Of a DNA stretch of 64,000 nucleotides, positions 42,084 to 49,988 are shown in pieces. The DNA comes from Kineosporia succinea (GTDB lineage Bacteria; Actinomycetota; Actinomycetes; Actinomycetales; Kineosporiaceae). The stretch is taken from contig NZ_JAUSQZ010000001.1 in assembly GCF_030811555.1 (NCBI RefSeq), positions 2,477,241 through 2,541,240 of the forward strand, read 5' to 3'. The translations under genes were made by a program, and so were the position numbers. Position 1 is the stretch's first letter, and each line of letters starts with the position of its first letter. Below the pieces are notes generated by a model, which was given only the letters and a program-made list of their open reading frames with translations, did no database searches and had not been told where the DNA came from.

Positions 42084-43622
42084 TTACTTGGTGACCGGGA
42101 AGAACATCTCCGCGTAGATCTTGGCCGTGGTGGCGTAGAAATCGTTCGGCCACTCGTCGACCGCCGGGTCGGGGGTGGTGGCGCCGGTCTGCGAGCCGAC
42201 CACGCCGGAACCCCGCACGATGTACTTCGTGCCGTTGCTGACCAGCGCCAGCTTGGCCTCGCTGGGCGTGTCTTCGGCGCCGCAGCGCGACGACCAGCCC
42301 GCGAGCACCTCGGCGTAGCCGTCGGCGTCGAGGTCACGCACCCGCAGGCCGTTCTCGGCGAACGCCGCCTGCCCACCGGCCCGGCCGGTCTTGCACTGGG
42401 GCAGGTCGGGGTCGGTCATCGAGCGCAGCACCTTGGGCTTGTCGGCGTCGAGGCGGGCCACCTGCACGACCTTCAGGGTGGTCTTGCTGTTGGCGGTGGG
42501 CACCTTGATCGCGGCGACCAGGTTCTTGCCGTTGTTGTCGTCCCAGGTGAACGCCGAGACGATGGTGCCGCCGGAAGCCACCCCGGCCTTCTTCAGCAGT
42601 CGTGACGCCGACACCTGGGTGAGGTTCTGGAGGCCGTCGGGATCGCGGCCACCCAGCTCGACCGGCTGCGGGGCCGTCGGCGTGCTGCCGGCCGTGGATC
42701 CGTCGCCGCCGTCGCCCCGGCCGGACAGCAGCGCCACCAGCACGATCAGCAGCAGCACCAGGCCACCGGCCACGGCGATGAGCACGAACCGGGCCTCGGG
42801 CAGCTGGGTGGTGAAGAACTGCTTCACCGCGCTGGGCGGCGAGTCGTCACCGTGGGGCACGGGGTCGGGCGCGGGTGCCGGCTTGACCGGCTTGCGTGTC
42901 TGCGGCGCCTTGCCCTGCTGGGCCAGGACCTCGTCGGGCAGCGGGATCGGGCCGCTGAAGGTGGCCCAGATGTCGCCGTTCTGCGGCGGGGCGTAGGCGT
43001 TGCGGTCTTCGGGCACCGGCGGACGCTGCGGCCGCGACGGTTTCGCGGGCGGCTCGGGGGCCGCGACCCGGCGGATCACCGGCTTCTTCTTCGGGGCCGC
43101 CGGAGCGGCGGGTGCGGCCGCCTCGGGCGGCAGCTCGTCACCGATCAGCGGCAGCGGCATCGTGGCCGCGTTCTGGTTGCCCGCGACCGGGGGCACGACC
43201 TGGGTCTGGTCGGGCTCGGACGGCACCGGCGGCACGACCTGGGTCGTGTCCTGCGCGCCCTCGGCCCAGCCACCCTGATCGGGCTGCGTGTACGGGGAGG
43301 GGCCCTCGTGCGAGGGTGCGGCCGGTAGACCCGGCTGGCTCGGGGCCCCGTGGCGCCCGGAGTTCTGATGGGCGAACCAGGGCGCGAAGTCGGCAGCCGG
43401 CATAACCGCCGGAGGCTGGTTGTCCGCTGCGGCGGGCGGTGGGTAGGCCCCCTGCGGATCACCCGCTCCCGGGCGGTAGATCTCCGTGTCGTACGGGTCG
43501 GACCCCTCGTCGTCCGGGGACGTTCCTCCGGACCCGGATGAGGTGCCACGCTCTTCGTCGCGTGTCTGCACCCGACCTGGCTCCGGCGGGCGGGTCCACC
43601 AGGGCCCCTGCTCGTCGTCCAC
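42084..43622 (-). CDS. Proline-rich single-pass membrane protein
   Basis: 512 aa. Residues 1-255 are P/G/D/Q-rich and probably disordered in the cytoplasm. One transmembrane helix follows (FVLIAVAGGLVLLLIVLVAL), then an extracytoplasmic domain of about 210 residues with an FG-GAP-like acidic loop (VRDLDADGYAEVLAGW) and three cysteines. No enzyme motif. GTG 43622 preceded by GGAAGGGG. Similar layouts occur in actinobacterial envelope proteins of unknown role. Stands between the siderophore operon (convergent) and a small membrane protein. Confidence 0.7.
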   Translation of the reverse strand: MDDEQGPWWTRPPEPGRVQTRDEERGTSSGSGGTSPDDEGSDPYDTEIYRPGAGDPQGAYPPPAAADNQPPAVMPAADFAPWFAHQNSGRHGAPSQPGLPAAPSHEGPSPYTQPDQGGWAEGAQDTTQVVPPVPSEPDQTQVVPPVAGNQNAATMPLPLIGDELPPEAAAPAAPAAPKKKPVIRRVAAPEPPAKPSRPQRPPVPEDRNAYAPPQNGDIWATFSGPIPLPDEVLAQQGKAPQTRKPVKPAPAPDPVPHGDDSPPSAVKQFFTTQLPEARFVLIAVAGGLVLLLIVLVALLSGRGDGGDGSTAGSTPTAPQPVELGGRDPDGLQNLTQVSASRLLKKAGVASGGTIVSAFTWDDNNGKNLVAAIKVPTANSKTTLKVVQVARLDADKPKVLRSMTDPDLPQCKTGRAGGQAAFAENGLRVRDLDADGYAEVLAGWSSRCGAEDTPSEAKLALVSNGTKYIVRGSGVVGSQTGATTPDPAVDEWPNDFYATTAKIYAEMFFPVTK

Positions 43623-43781
43623 GTGCCGTTACCCCTTCCACAGCCACTCGGACCGCCGGCCACCGGCTGGCTCCGGCAGACGGATCGCGTGGCTCTCGAC
43701 CAGAGTCGATCCTCCCACGCTCACCCCGGTACCGCTGCCCGCCGCCGATATTGCGGCCGGAAGCGCTAGGGGTGGCCACTT

Positions 43782-44162
43782 TCAGTCACTGTCGGGAAGA
43801 ACCAGGTTGAGCACCATACTCACGAACGTCACCACTACGGCAGCACCGATGGCCGACCAGAAGAAATCATCGATCGTGAACGAGATGCTCAGCTGATCCG
43901 ACAGCCACGCCACGAGCTCAAGCATCAGGGCATTGACGACGAAAGCGAACAAACCCAGTGTGAGGATGTAAAACGGGAAAGAGAAGAGTTTCACGACCGG
44001 TTTGATGATCGCATTCACCACACCGAAGATCGCGCCCACCACGAGCAGGGTCACGATGGTGCGGCCGGTGCTGTCTCCGCTCACCTCGACGCCGGGAATC
44101 ACCGCGGTGGCCACCCAGATCGCCACCGCGTTCACCAGAACCTTGATCAAGATGTTCTGCAT
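43782..44162 (-). CDS. Phage-holin-family (4_2-type) membrane protein
   Basis: 126 aa, four hydrophobic helices with short loops: AVAIWVATAVIPGVEV, GAIFGVVNAIIKPVVK, FYILTLGLFAFVVNALML, AIGAAVVVTFVSMVLNLVL. The NAIIKPVVKL...LTLG pattern marks the conserved family annotated phage holin 4_2, common on bacterial chromosomes and not tied to phage. Role unknown. No phage genes nearby. Confidence 0.85.
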   Translation of the reverse strand: MQNILIKVLVNAVAIWVATAVIPGVEVSGDSTGRTIVTLLVVGAIFGVVNAIIKPVVKLFSFPFYILTLGLFAFVVNALMLELVAWLSDQLSISFTIDDFFWSAIGAAVVVTFVSMVLNLVLPDSD

Positions 44163-44209
44163 CCCGCGAATCCTGCCACGCCCGGCTGGGTATCACGACG
44201 CTCGAATCG

Positions 44210-44779
44210 TCACCGGGACGTGCCACTGAGTGACGACGGGCTGCTCCAGTGGGTGCCGCAGATCCCCACGGCAGCCACTGCCACTCCGCCCAGGATGATC
44301 ACGTCTCCCACGCTGAACACATTCGCGAGCGGTACGGACGCCGGGATCGCGAAGATGTCGCCGAGAAACCACAGCGTCGGCGATTCCATCGGGGCGGAAT
44401 TGCTGAAGTCCTCGTCGGCCGTGAGCCCGGCGGTGTGCAGGCCGGCGGTGTGCATGGCGGAGACCGAGGCCGGAAGGGTGCCGCCGTTCGCGGTGATGGT
44501 CACGCCGTTGAGCAGACCGCCCGTGCCGATCAGCCCCGCCCCCGGCATCGACCGGTTGGTCCAGAGCACCGCCCCCAGCACCAGGTAGCTGCTCACGTGC
44601 AGGGCCGCGAGGACCGGTCGCGCCACCCGCCCGGCCAGGCCGATTGCCGCGACCTGCAGCAGGAGCCCCGCCAGGAGCCAGTGCCGGCCCGCGATGCGGA
44701 TCTGCGCCAGTCTCGAGAGCCGGCCGCCCAGCGCCACCGGGAGCAGCAGGAGCAGGGCGGCCAGCACCGAGAGGATCAC
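44210..44779 (-). CDS. DUF5317 family membrane protein
   Basis: 189 aa. Four to five hydrophobic helices; conserved LLLLPVALGGRLSRLAQIRI at the N-terminus and TLWFLGDIFAIPASVPLANVFSVGD near the C-terminus, the DUF5317 hallmarks. Function not established. Follows a predicted 30-aa membrane protein on the same strand, 37 bp away, and probably shares its transcript. Confidence 0.82.
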   Translation of the reverse strand: MILSVLAALLLLLPVALGGRLSRLAQIRIAGRHWLLAGLLLQVAAIGLAGRVARPVLAALHVSSYLVLGAVLWTNRSMPGAGLIGTGGLLNGVTITANGGTLPASVSAMHTAGLHTAGLTADEDFSNSAPMESPTLWFLGDIFAIPASVPLANVFSVGDVIILGGVAVAAVGICGTHWSSPSSLSGTSR

Positions 44780-44816
44780 GCGGGGCTCACGGCGGGAATC
44801 GCGGACCCCGCTGCCG

Positions 44817-44909
44817 TCACCACCACTTGTGGCCGGCTCCGGCGATGGTGACGAGAAGAACGATGGTGCCCAGGGTGGTGGCGGCGCGGGCGGTCAGCTG
44901 AGCTCTCAC
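44817..44909 (-). CDS. Predicted 30-aa single-helix membrane protein
   Basis: Reads MRAQLTARAATTLGTIVL, then LVTIAGAGHKWW, stop. A basic start, one hydrophobic segment and a C-terminal KWW, i.e. a short membrane peptide. GTG start with GAGGAC 7 nt upstream. It lies just before DUF5317 on the same strand, and its size is below usual gene-finder cut-offs. No family recognised; support is the ribosome-binding site, membrane-like composition and position. Confidence 0.5.
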   Translation of the reverse strand: MRAQLTARAATTLGTIVLLVTIAGAGHKWW

Positions 44910-45268
44910 GGATCACGTCCTCGGGATCGGGCGGTTCGGAGCCCTGATCGTGAGGTGGCCGAGTTTCATTGCGCCATGGCTCGTTTCGGCCCTCACGCGG
45001 ACGGGCGGCGATCTCACCCGTCCGGACGGGACGCTGAATCAGCACGTTTCCGGGATGTGCGGGAGGTGACCCGCGCACCCGGGCGACCACGTCGTCCTCA
45101 AGCACTGCTCTGTTCGGCTCTGCGCGACCACCCGGGAAGGTGAGGGCCGGTGTGAACCCAAAACCGGGTGGGCCGGGCGCATCGACCGGCCGGTCGGTCA
45201 CCCTTCGGTGGGGTCGGCGAAGCAGAACCACGCTTTTGGACGCGTCGGTCGGCTCGGGTGGGTGGGTT
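44910..45268. other. Intergenic region without a recognised gene
   Basis: 359 bp downstream of a DHA2 transporter gene. Contains a 12-bp palindrome GACCGGCCGGTC (45184-45195) but no convincing gene or terminator. Promoter for the small protein and DUF5317 expected near its left end. Confidence 0.5.
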
Positions 45269-46969
45269 CTACTCCGCGGCGGCGCGGGCCTGCAGACCCG
45301 ACTGCGTGCGCAGCTTCTCCTCCGGGAGGAACCAGCTGATCAGGAAGGCCAGGGCCAGCACGGCGGCCCCGATCGCGAAGACCAGGTGCATCGAGTCGGC
45401 GAAACCCTGCAGGATCGGCCGCGCCAGATCCGGGTCCAGCCGGTTCAGGAACGAGGTGTCGTCGATCGAGAGACCACCGGTGTCACCGCTCTTCACCAGG
45501 TTCACGATCGGCGCGTTGACCGGGTCGGACGCCACCGACGGATCGGCCAGCGCCCGGCTGAAGGCCGAGTCGGGATTCCCGGCGGCCTTCTGGATCTGGG
45601 CGGCGATGTTGCCGGCGACCGTGCCGAACAGCACCGAGAGGAACACGGCGGTGCCGAGCGTGCCGCCCATCTGCCGGAAGAAGGTGGCCGACGAGGTGGC
45701 CACCCCCATGTCCCGCGGCGGAACCGAGTTCTGCATCGCCAGCACCAGCGTCTGCATGTTGAAACCCAGCCCCAGGCCGAAGATCAGGGCGAACGTGCCG
45801 ACCAGGACCAGCGAGGTGTCCACGGTCAGGGTCGAGTACAGGAACATGCCGAGCGTGAACAGCACCGAGCCGGCGATCGGGAAGATCTTGTAGCGGCCGG
45901 TGCGTGAGATGACCTGGCCGGAGAGGATCGAGCCGGTCATCATCCCGGCGGTCAGGGGCAGCATCAGCAGGCCGGACTCGGTCGGGCCGTGGCCCCGCAC
46001 GATCTGCAGGTAGAGCGGGAGCGCGGCCAGGCCACCGAACATGCCCATGCCGATGATCGTGTTGAGGGTGGAACCGATGGTGAAGGTGCGGTTGCCGAAG
46101 AGACGCAGGGGGATCAGGGCGTCGTCACCGATGCGCCGCTCGGCCGTCAGGAAGGCGGCGAATCCGGCCAGGCCGATCACGTAGCAGGCGATCGAGCCGC
46201 CGCTGGTCCAGCCCCATTCGCGGCCCTGCTCGGCCACCATCAGCAGGGGCACCAGGGTCACGGCGAGCGCGACGGCACCGGGCACGTCGATGCGGTGGTC
46301 GCGGCGGGTGTGGGGGATGTGGAGGACGCGGGCCACGACGGTGAGCGCGACGAAACCGATGGGCACGTTGATCAGGAAGACCCAGCGCCAGCCGCTGACC
46401 CACGCGATGGTGTCGGCGCTCGCGAAGAACCCGCCGACCAGCGGCCCGAGCACGCTCGACGATCCGAAGACGGCCAGGAAGTAGCCCTGGTACTTGGCCC
46501 GGTCGCGCGGCGGGACGATGTCGCCGACGATCGCCAGGGCCAGCGAGAACAGACCGCCCGCCCCCAGTCCCTGGAACGCCCGGAAGGCAGCCAGCTGGTA
46601 CATGTCCTGGGCCAGGCCGCACAGCGCCGAACCGACCACGAACAGCGAGATCGCGGTGAGGAAGAACGGGCGCCGGCCGTAGAGGTCGGACAGCTTGCCG
46701 TAGAGCGGGGTGCTGATCGTGGAGGTGATCAGGTACGCCGTGGTCACCCAGGCCTGGATGCTGAGCCCGTCGAGGTCGTCGGCGATGGTGCGGATCGACG
46801 TCGAGACGATGGTCAGGTCCAGGGCCGCGAGCAGCATGCCCATCATCAGGCCGCTGATGATCACCAGGATCTGCCGGTGCGTGAGGGCCTCGGCCGCGCC
46901 GGGTTCCGGGGTGGTGCCGGGATCGGCCATCATCTGGCCGGGTTCGGGCCGTTCCGGTTCTTCCGGCAT
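45269..46969 (-). CDS. MFS transporter, DHA2 / EmrB-QacA type
   Basis: 566 aa, 14 predicted transmembrane helices. Motifs: LDLTIVSTSIRTIADDL, YGKLSDLYGRRP (motif A), FQGLGAGGLFSLAL and SSVLGPLVGGFF (motif C). Proton-coupled efflux of drugs or metabolites; cargo unknown. A short acidic/proline-rich N-terminus and a charged C-terminal tail face the cytoplasm. Divergent from the nitrilase gene. No adjacent regulator is visible. Confidence 0.93.
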   Translation of the reverse strand: MPEEPERPEPGQMMADPGTTPEPGAAEALTHRQILVIISGLMMGMLLAALDLTIVSTSIRTIADDLDGLSIQAWVTTAYLITSTISTPLYGKLSDLYGRRPFFLTAISLFVVGSALCGLAQDMYQLAAFRAFQGLGAGGLFSLALAIVGDIVPPRDRAKYQGYFLAVFGSSSVLGPLVGGFFASADTIAWVSGWRWVFLINVPIGFVALTVVARVLHIPHTRRDHRIDVPGAVALAVTLVPLLMVAEQGREWGWTSGGSIACYVIGLAGFAAFLTAERRIGDDALIPLRLFGNRTFTIGSTLNTIIGMGMFGGLAALPLYLQIVRGHGPTESGLLMLPLTAGMMTGSILSGQVISRTGRYKIFPIAGSVLFTLGMFLYSTLTVDTSLVLVGTFALIFGLGLGFNMQTLVLAMQNSVPPRDMGVATSSATFFRQMGGTLGTAVFLSVLFGTVAGNIAAQIQKAAGNPDSAFSRALADPSVASDPVNAPIVNLVKSGDTGGLSIDDTSFLNRLDPDLARPILQGFADSMHLVFAIGAAVLALAFLISWFLPEEKLRTQSGLQARAAAE

Positions 46970-47126
46970 CGTCTTCCTCTACGCGGAGGCTGTGGTGAGG
47001 GGTGCATCGGACGCCAGGGCCCGCGGGGTAAGGGCCGGGCGGCGGAAATCTGTGCGGTGATTGTGTCAGGCAACCAGGTGAGCGGGCGGCCGGAAGTCTG
47101 TCGGTGGCGGGCCGTAGGCTCCTCGC

Positions 47127-47936
47127 ATGCGCGTACACGTGCTCCAGGTGGCCTACGGCGACGACGAGCCCCTCTCCGAGAGGGTGCAGCGCGTCGCCGC
47201 GCTGGTGGCTGAGCAGCAGGGGGCCGACCTGGTGGTGCTGCCCGAGCTGTGGGCGCCCACCGGCTTCGGCTACCGGGGCTGGGCGGCGGCGGCCGAGCCG
47301 GTCGACGGGCCCACCATCACCGCGATCTCGGCGGCGGCCCGGTCGATCGGGGCCTTCGTGCACGCCGGGTCGATCATCGAGGCCGCCGCGCCCGGGGCCG
47401 ACCGGGGGCCGGAGGGCCGGGGGCTGTGGAACACGTCGGTGCTGATCGGTGACGAGGGCGAGCCCCTGCTCACCTACCGCAAGATCCACCGGTTCGGCTT
47501 CGCCGCCGGTGAGCCCGACCTGATCGAGGCCGGTGACGAGCAGGTGCTGGCCGAGTGGGAGACCGCCGCCGGCCCGGTCGTCGCGGGTCTGGCCACCTGC
47601 TACGACCTGCGTTTCCCGGAGCTGTTCCGCAGCCTCGCCGAGCAGGGGGCCAACCTGTTCGTGGTGCCCGCCGCCTGGCCGGCCGCCCGGGTCGAGCACT
47701 GGCGTCTGCTCGGGCGCGCCCGCGCGGTCGAGAACCAGGCCGTGATGATTCAGTGCAACACCGCCGGCACCCACGCCGGCGTCACCATGGGCGGGCACAG
47801 CCAGATCGTGTCGGCCACCGGTGAGGTGCTGGCCGAGGCCGGCGACAACGAGGCCGTTCTGGTGGCCGACATCGACGTGGCGGCGATCGAGCAGTACCGG
47901 GCCACGTTCCCGGTGCTGGCCGACCGGCGGCTGTAA
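47127..47936 (+). CDS. Carbon-nitrogen hydrolase (nitrilase superfamily)
   Basis: 269 aa. Catalytic triad in place: E40 (VVLPELW), Lys in TYRKIHRFGF and Cys in GLATCYDLRFPELF. Typical of branch-10-like omega-amidase/Nit2 or related amide hydrolases; exact substrate unknown. Separated by 17 bp from the CopD-CtaG fusion gene, with which it probably forms an operon. Confidence 0.92.
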   Translation: MRVHVLQVAYGDDEPLSERVQRVAALVAEQQGADLVVLPELWAPTGFGYRGWAAAAEPVDGPTITAISAAARSIGAFVHAGSIIEAAAPGADRGPEGRGLWNTSVLIGDEGEPLLTYRKIHRFGFAAGEPDLIEAGDEQVLAEWETAAGPVVAGLATCYDLRFPELFRSLAEQGANLFVVPAAWPAARVEHWRLLGRARAVENQAVMIQCNTAGTHAGVTMGGHSQIVSATGEVLAEAGDNEAVLVADIDVAAIEQYRATFPVLADRRL

Positions 47937-47953
47937 CAGGACGACGTGAACGG

Positions 47954-49975
47954 ATGACGACCCAGGTGAGCAGCACGACGACGCCCCGCCCCGCCGATCT
48001 GGGCCGGATGGCCGCGGTGGGCACCGTTCTGGTCGTGCTCGCTCTGGCCGTGGCCGGGGTGGCCGCGGCCGGCTCGGGCGCGGTCGCGCCCAGCATCCTG
48101 CAGGACGCCGGGCCCCTGGTGCGCTGGGGCCTGATCTACGCCCGCGTGATCGCCGACATCGCCGGTTCGGTCACGGTCGGCGTGCTGCTGCTGACGGCGA
48201 TCGCGCTGCCGGTGGGCAAGCACGGCCAGGCCCACCGCCCGGCCTTCCTGATCGCGGCGGCCTCCTCCACGATCTGGGCGCTGTCCGCGATCGCCCTGCT
48301 CGTGTTCAACCTGGCCGACGTGCTGGGCTCCCCGATCGACAGCCCGGGCTTCGGCAGCCAGCTGGTCGCCTACACGCGCGACATCGACCTGGGCCGAGGC
48401 CTGGGCCTGACCGCCGCCGGGGCCGCCGTGGTCGGCCTGCTCGCGGCGGGCGCGGTCAAGACCAGCTCGGCCGCGTGGCTGGCCGGGGGCTCGTTCGCCT
48501 GCCTGATCCCGACCGCGCTGAACGGGCACGCCAGCAGCAGCGCCGACCACCAGACCGCCGTCACCAGCCTGGGCCTGCACCTGCTCGGGGCCTCGGTGTG
48601 GGTCGGCGGCCTGATCGCGCTGCTGCTGCTCGCCCCCACGATCAAGGGCCCGGTGCTGTCCAACGCGGCGCAGCGCTACTCCACCTTCGCGCTCTGGTCG
48701 TTCATCGCGGTGGGCCTGTCCGGCCTGATCAACTCCTGGCTGCGGGTGGGCAACCTGGGCAACCTCGGCAACAGCTACGGCCTGCTCCTGCTCGGCAAGA
48801 CCGTGGCCCTGATCCTGCTCGGCCTGTTCGGCTACCGGCACCGCGAGGCCACGCTGCCCGACCTCGAGGCCGGCAGGAAGGGCGCGTTCACCCGCCTCGC
48901 CGTGGTCGAGCTGGGCGTCATGGCGGTCGCGTTCGGCCTGGCCTCGGCCCTGTCCCGCACGCCCCCGCCGAACGAGGGCCAGCGCACCACCGACCTGGCG
49001 CAGGCCATCACCGGCTATCCGATGCCGGCCGCGCCCACCTTCGCCCGCTGGTTCACGTCCTGGCAGCCCGACCTGATGTGGGTCGTCATCGCCGCGGTCG
49101 TTCTCTACGCCTACGTCGCCGGGGTGGTGAAGCTGCGCCGCCGCGGTGACGCCTGGCCGGTGGGGCGCACGATCTCGCTGGTACTCGGCCTGGCCCTGCT
49201 GGTCTACACCACCTGCAGCGGTCCCGCGGTCTACGGCCGCGTCACGTTCAGCGGGCACATGGTCATGCACATGATGCTCACGATGATCGTGCCGCCGCTG
49301 CTGGTGCTCGCGGCCCCGGTCACGCTGGCGCTGCGCACGCTGGCGGTGCGAAAAGACGGCAGCCGCGGCCCGCGTGAGTGGCTGCTCGTCATCACGGAAT
49401 CCCGCTACCTGCAGTTCATCTCGTTCCCGCCGGTCGCGGCCGCGGTGTTCGCCGGCAGTCTGGTCGTCTTCTACTACTCCGACCTGTTCGAGCTGGCCCT
49501 CACCACGCACACCGGCCACGAGCTGATGGACGTGCACTTCCTGCTCAGCGGCTACCTCTTCGCCTGGACGATGATCGGCGTCGACCCGGGCCCCAAGCGC
49601 ATGGGGTTCCCGCTGCGGCTGATCGTGCTGCTGGCCACCATGGCCTTCCACGCGTTCTTCTTCCTCGCCCTCATGAACGGCGAAACCGTGCTGCAGCCGC
49701 AGTTCTTCGACAACCTGGGCCGCACCTGGGGCGAGGGCCTGCTCGCCGACCAGCAGACCGGTGGCGGCATCGGCTGGGGCATCGGCGAGTTCCCGACCCT
49801 GCTCATCGCGATCGTGCTGATGATCCAGTGGGCGAGGTCCGACGGCCGCGAGGCCCGGCGGCACGACCGGCAGGCCGACCGCGACGGCGACGCCGAGCTC
49901 GAGGCCTACAACCAGATGCTGGCCAAGCTCTCCGGAAAGAAGAACCAGAGCCCGGCAGAGCCGCCGTCTTCGTGA
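47954..49975 (+). CDS. CopD-CtaG fusion membrane protein
   Basis: 673 aa. The N-terminal half is CopD-like (GLHLLGASVWVGGLIALLLL, copper import-type helices; residues about 1-330), and the C-terminal half is CtaG/Caa3-assembly-like (FSGHMVMHMMLTMIVPPLLVLAAPVTLALR; GHELMDVHFLLSGYLFAWTMIGVDP). His/Met pairs in the membrane suit copper. CtaG-type proteins help build the copper site of cytochrome c oxidase; fused CopD probably brings copper in. Starts 17 bp after the nitrilase gene; the csoR operon lies 29 kb away. Confidence 0.93.
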   Translation: MTTQVSSTTTPRPADLGRMAAVGTVLVVLALAVAGVAAAGSGAVAPSILQDAGPLVRWGLIYARVIADIAGSVTVGVLLLTAIALPVGKHGQAHRPAFLIAAASSTIWALSAIALLVFNLADVLGSPIDSPGFGSQLVAYTRDIDLGRGLGLTAAGAAVVGLLAAGAVKTSSAAWLAGGSFACLIPTALNGHASSSADHQTAVTSLGLHLLGASVWVGGLIALLLLAPTIKGPVLSNAAQRYSTFALWSFIAVGLSGLINSWLRVGNLGNLGNSYGLLLLGKTVALILLGLFGYRHREATLPDLEAGRKGAFTRLAVVELGVMAVAFGLASALSRTPPPNEGQRTTDLAQAITGYPMPAAPTFARWFTSWQPDLMWVVIAAVVLYAYVAGVVKLRRRGDAWPVGRTISLVLGLALLVYTTCSGPAVYGRVTFSGHMVMHMMLTMIVPPLLVLAAPVTLALRTLAVRKDGSRGPREWLLVITESRYLQFISFPPVAAAVFAGSLVVFYYSDLFELALTTHTGHELMDVHFLLSGYLFAWTMIGVDPGPKRMGFPLRLIVLLATMAFHAFFFLALMNGETVLQPQFFDNLGRTWGEGLLADQQTGGGIGWGIGEFPTLLIAIVLMIQWARSDGREARRHDRQADRDGDAELEAYNQMLAKLSGKKNQSPAEPPSS

Positions 49976-49988
49976 TAGGACGAATCGG

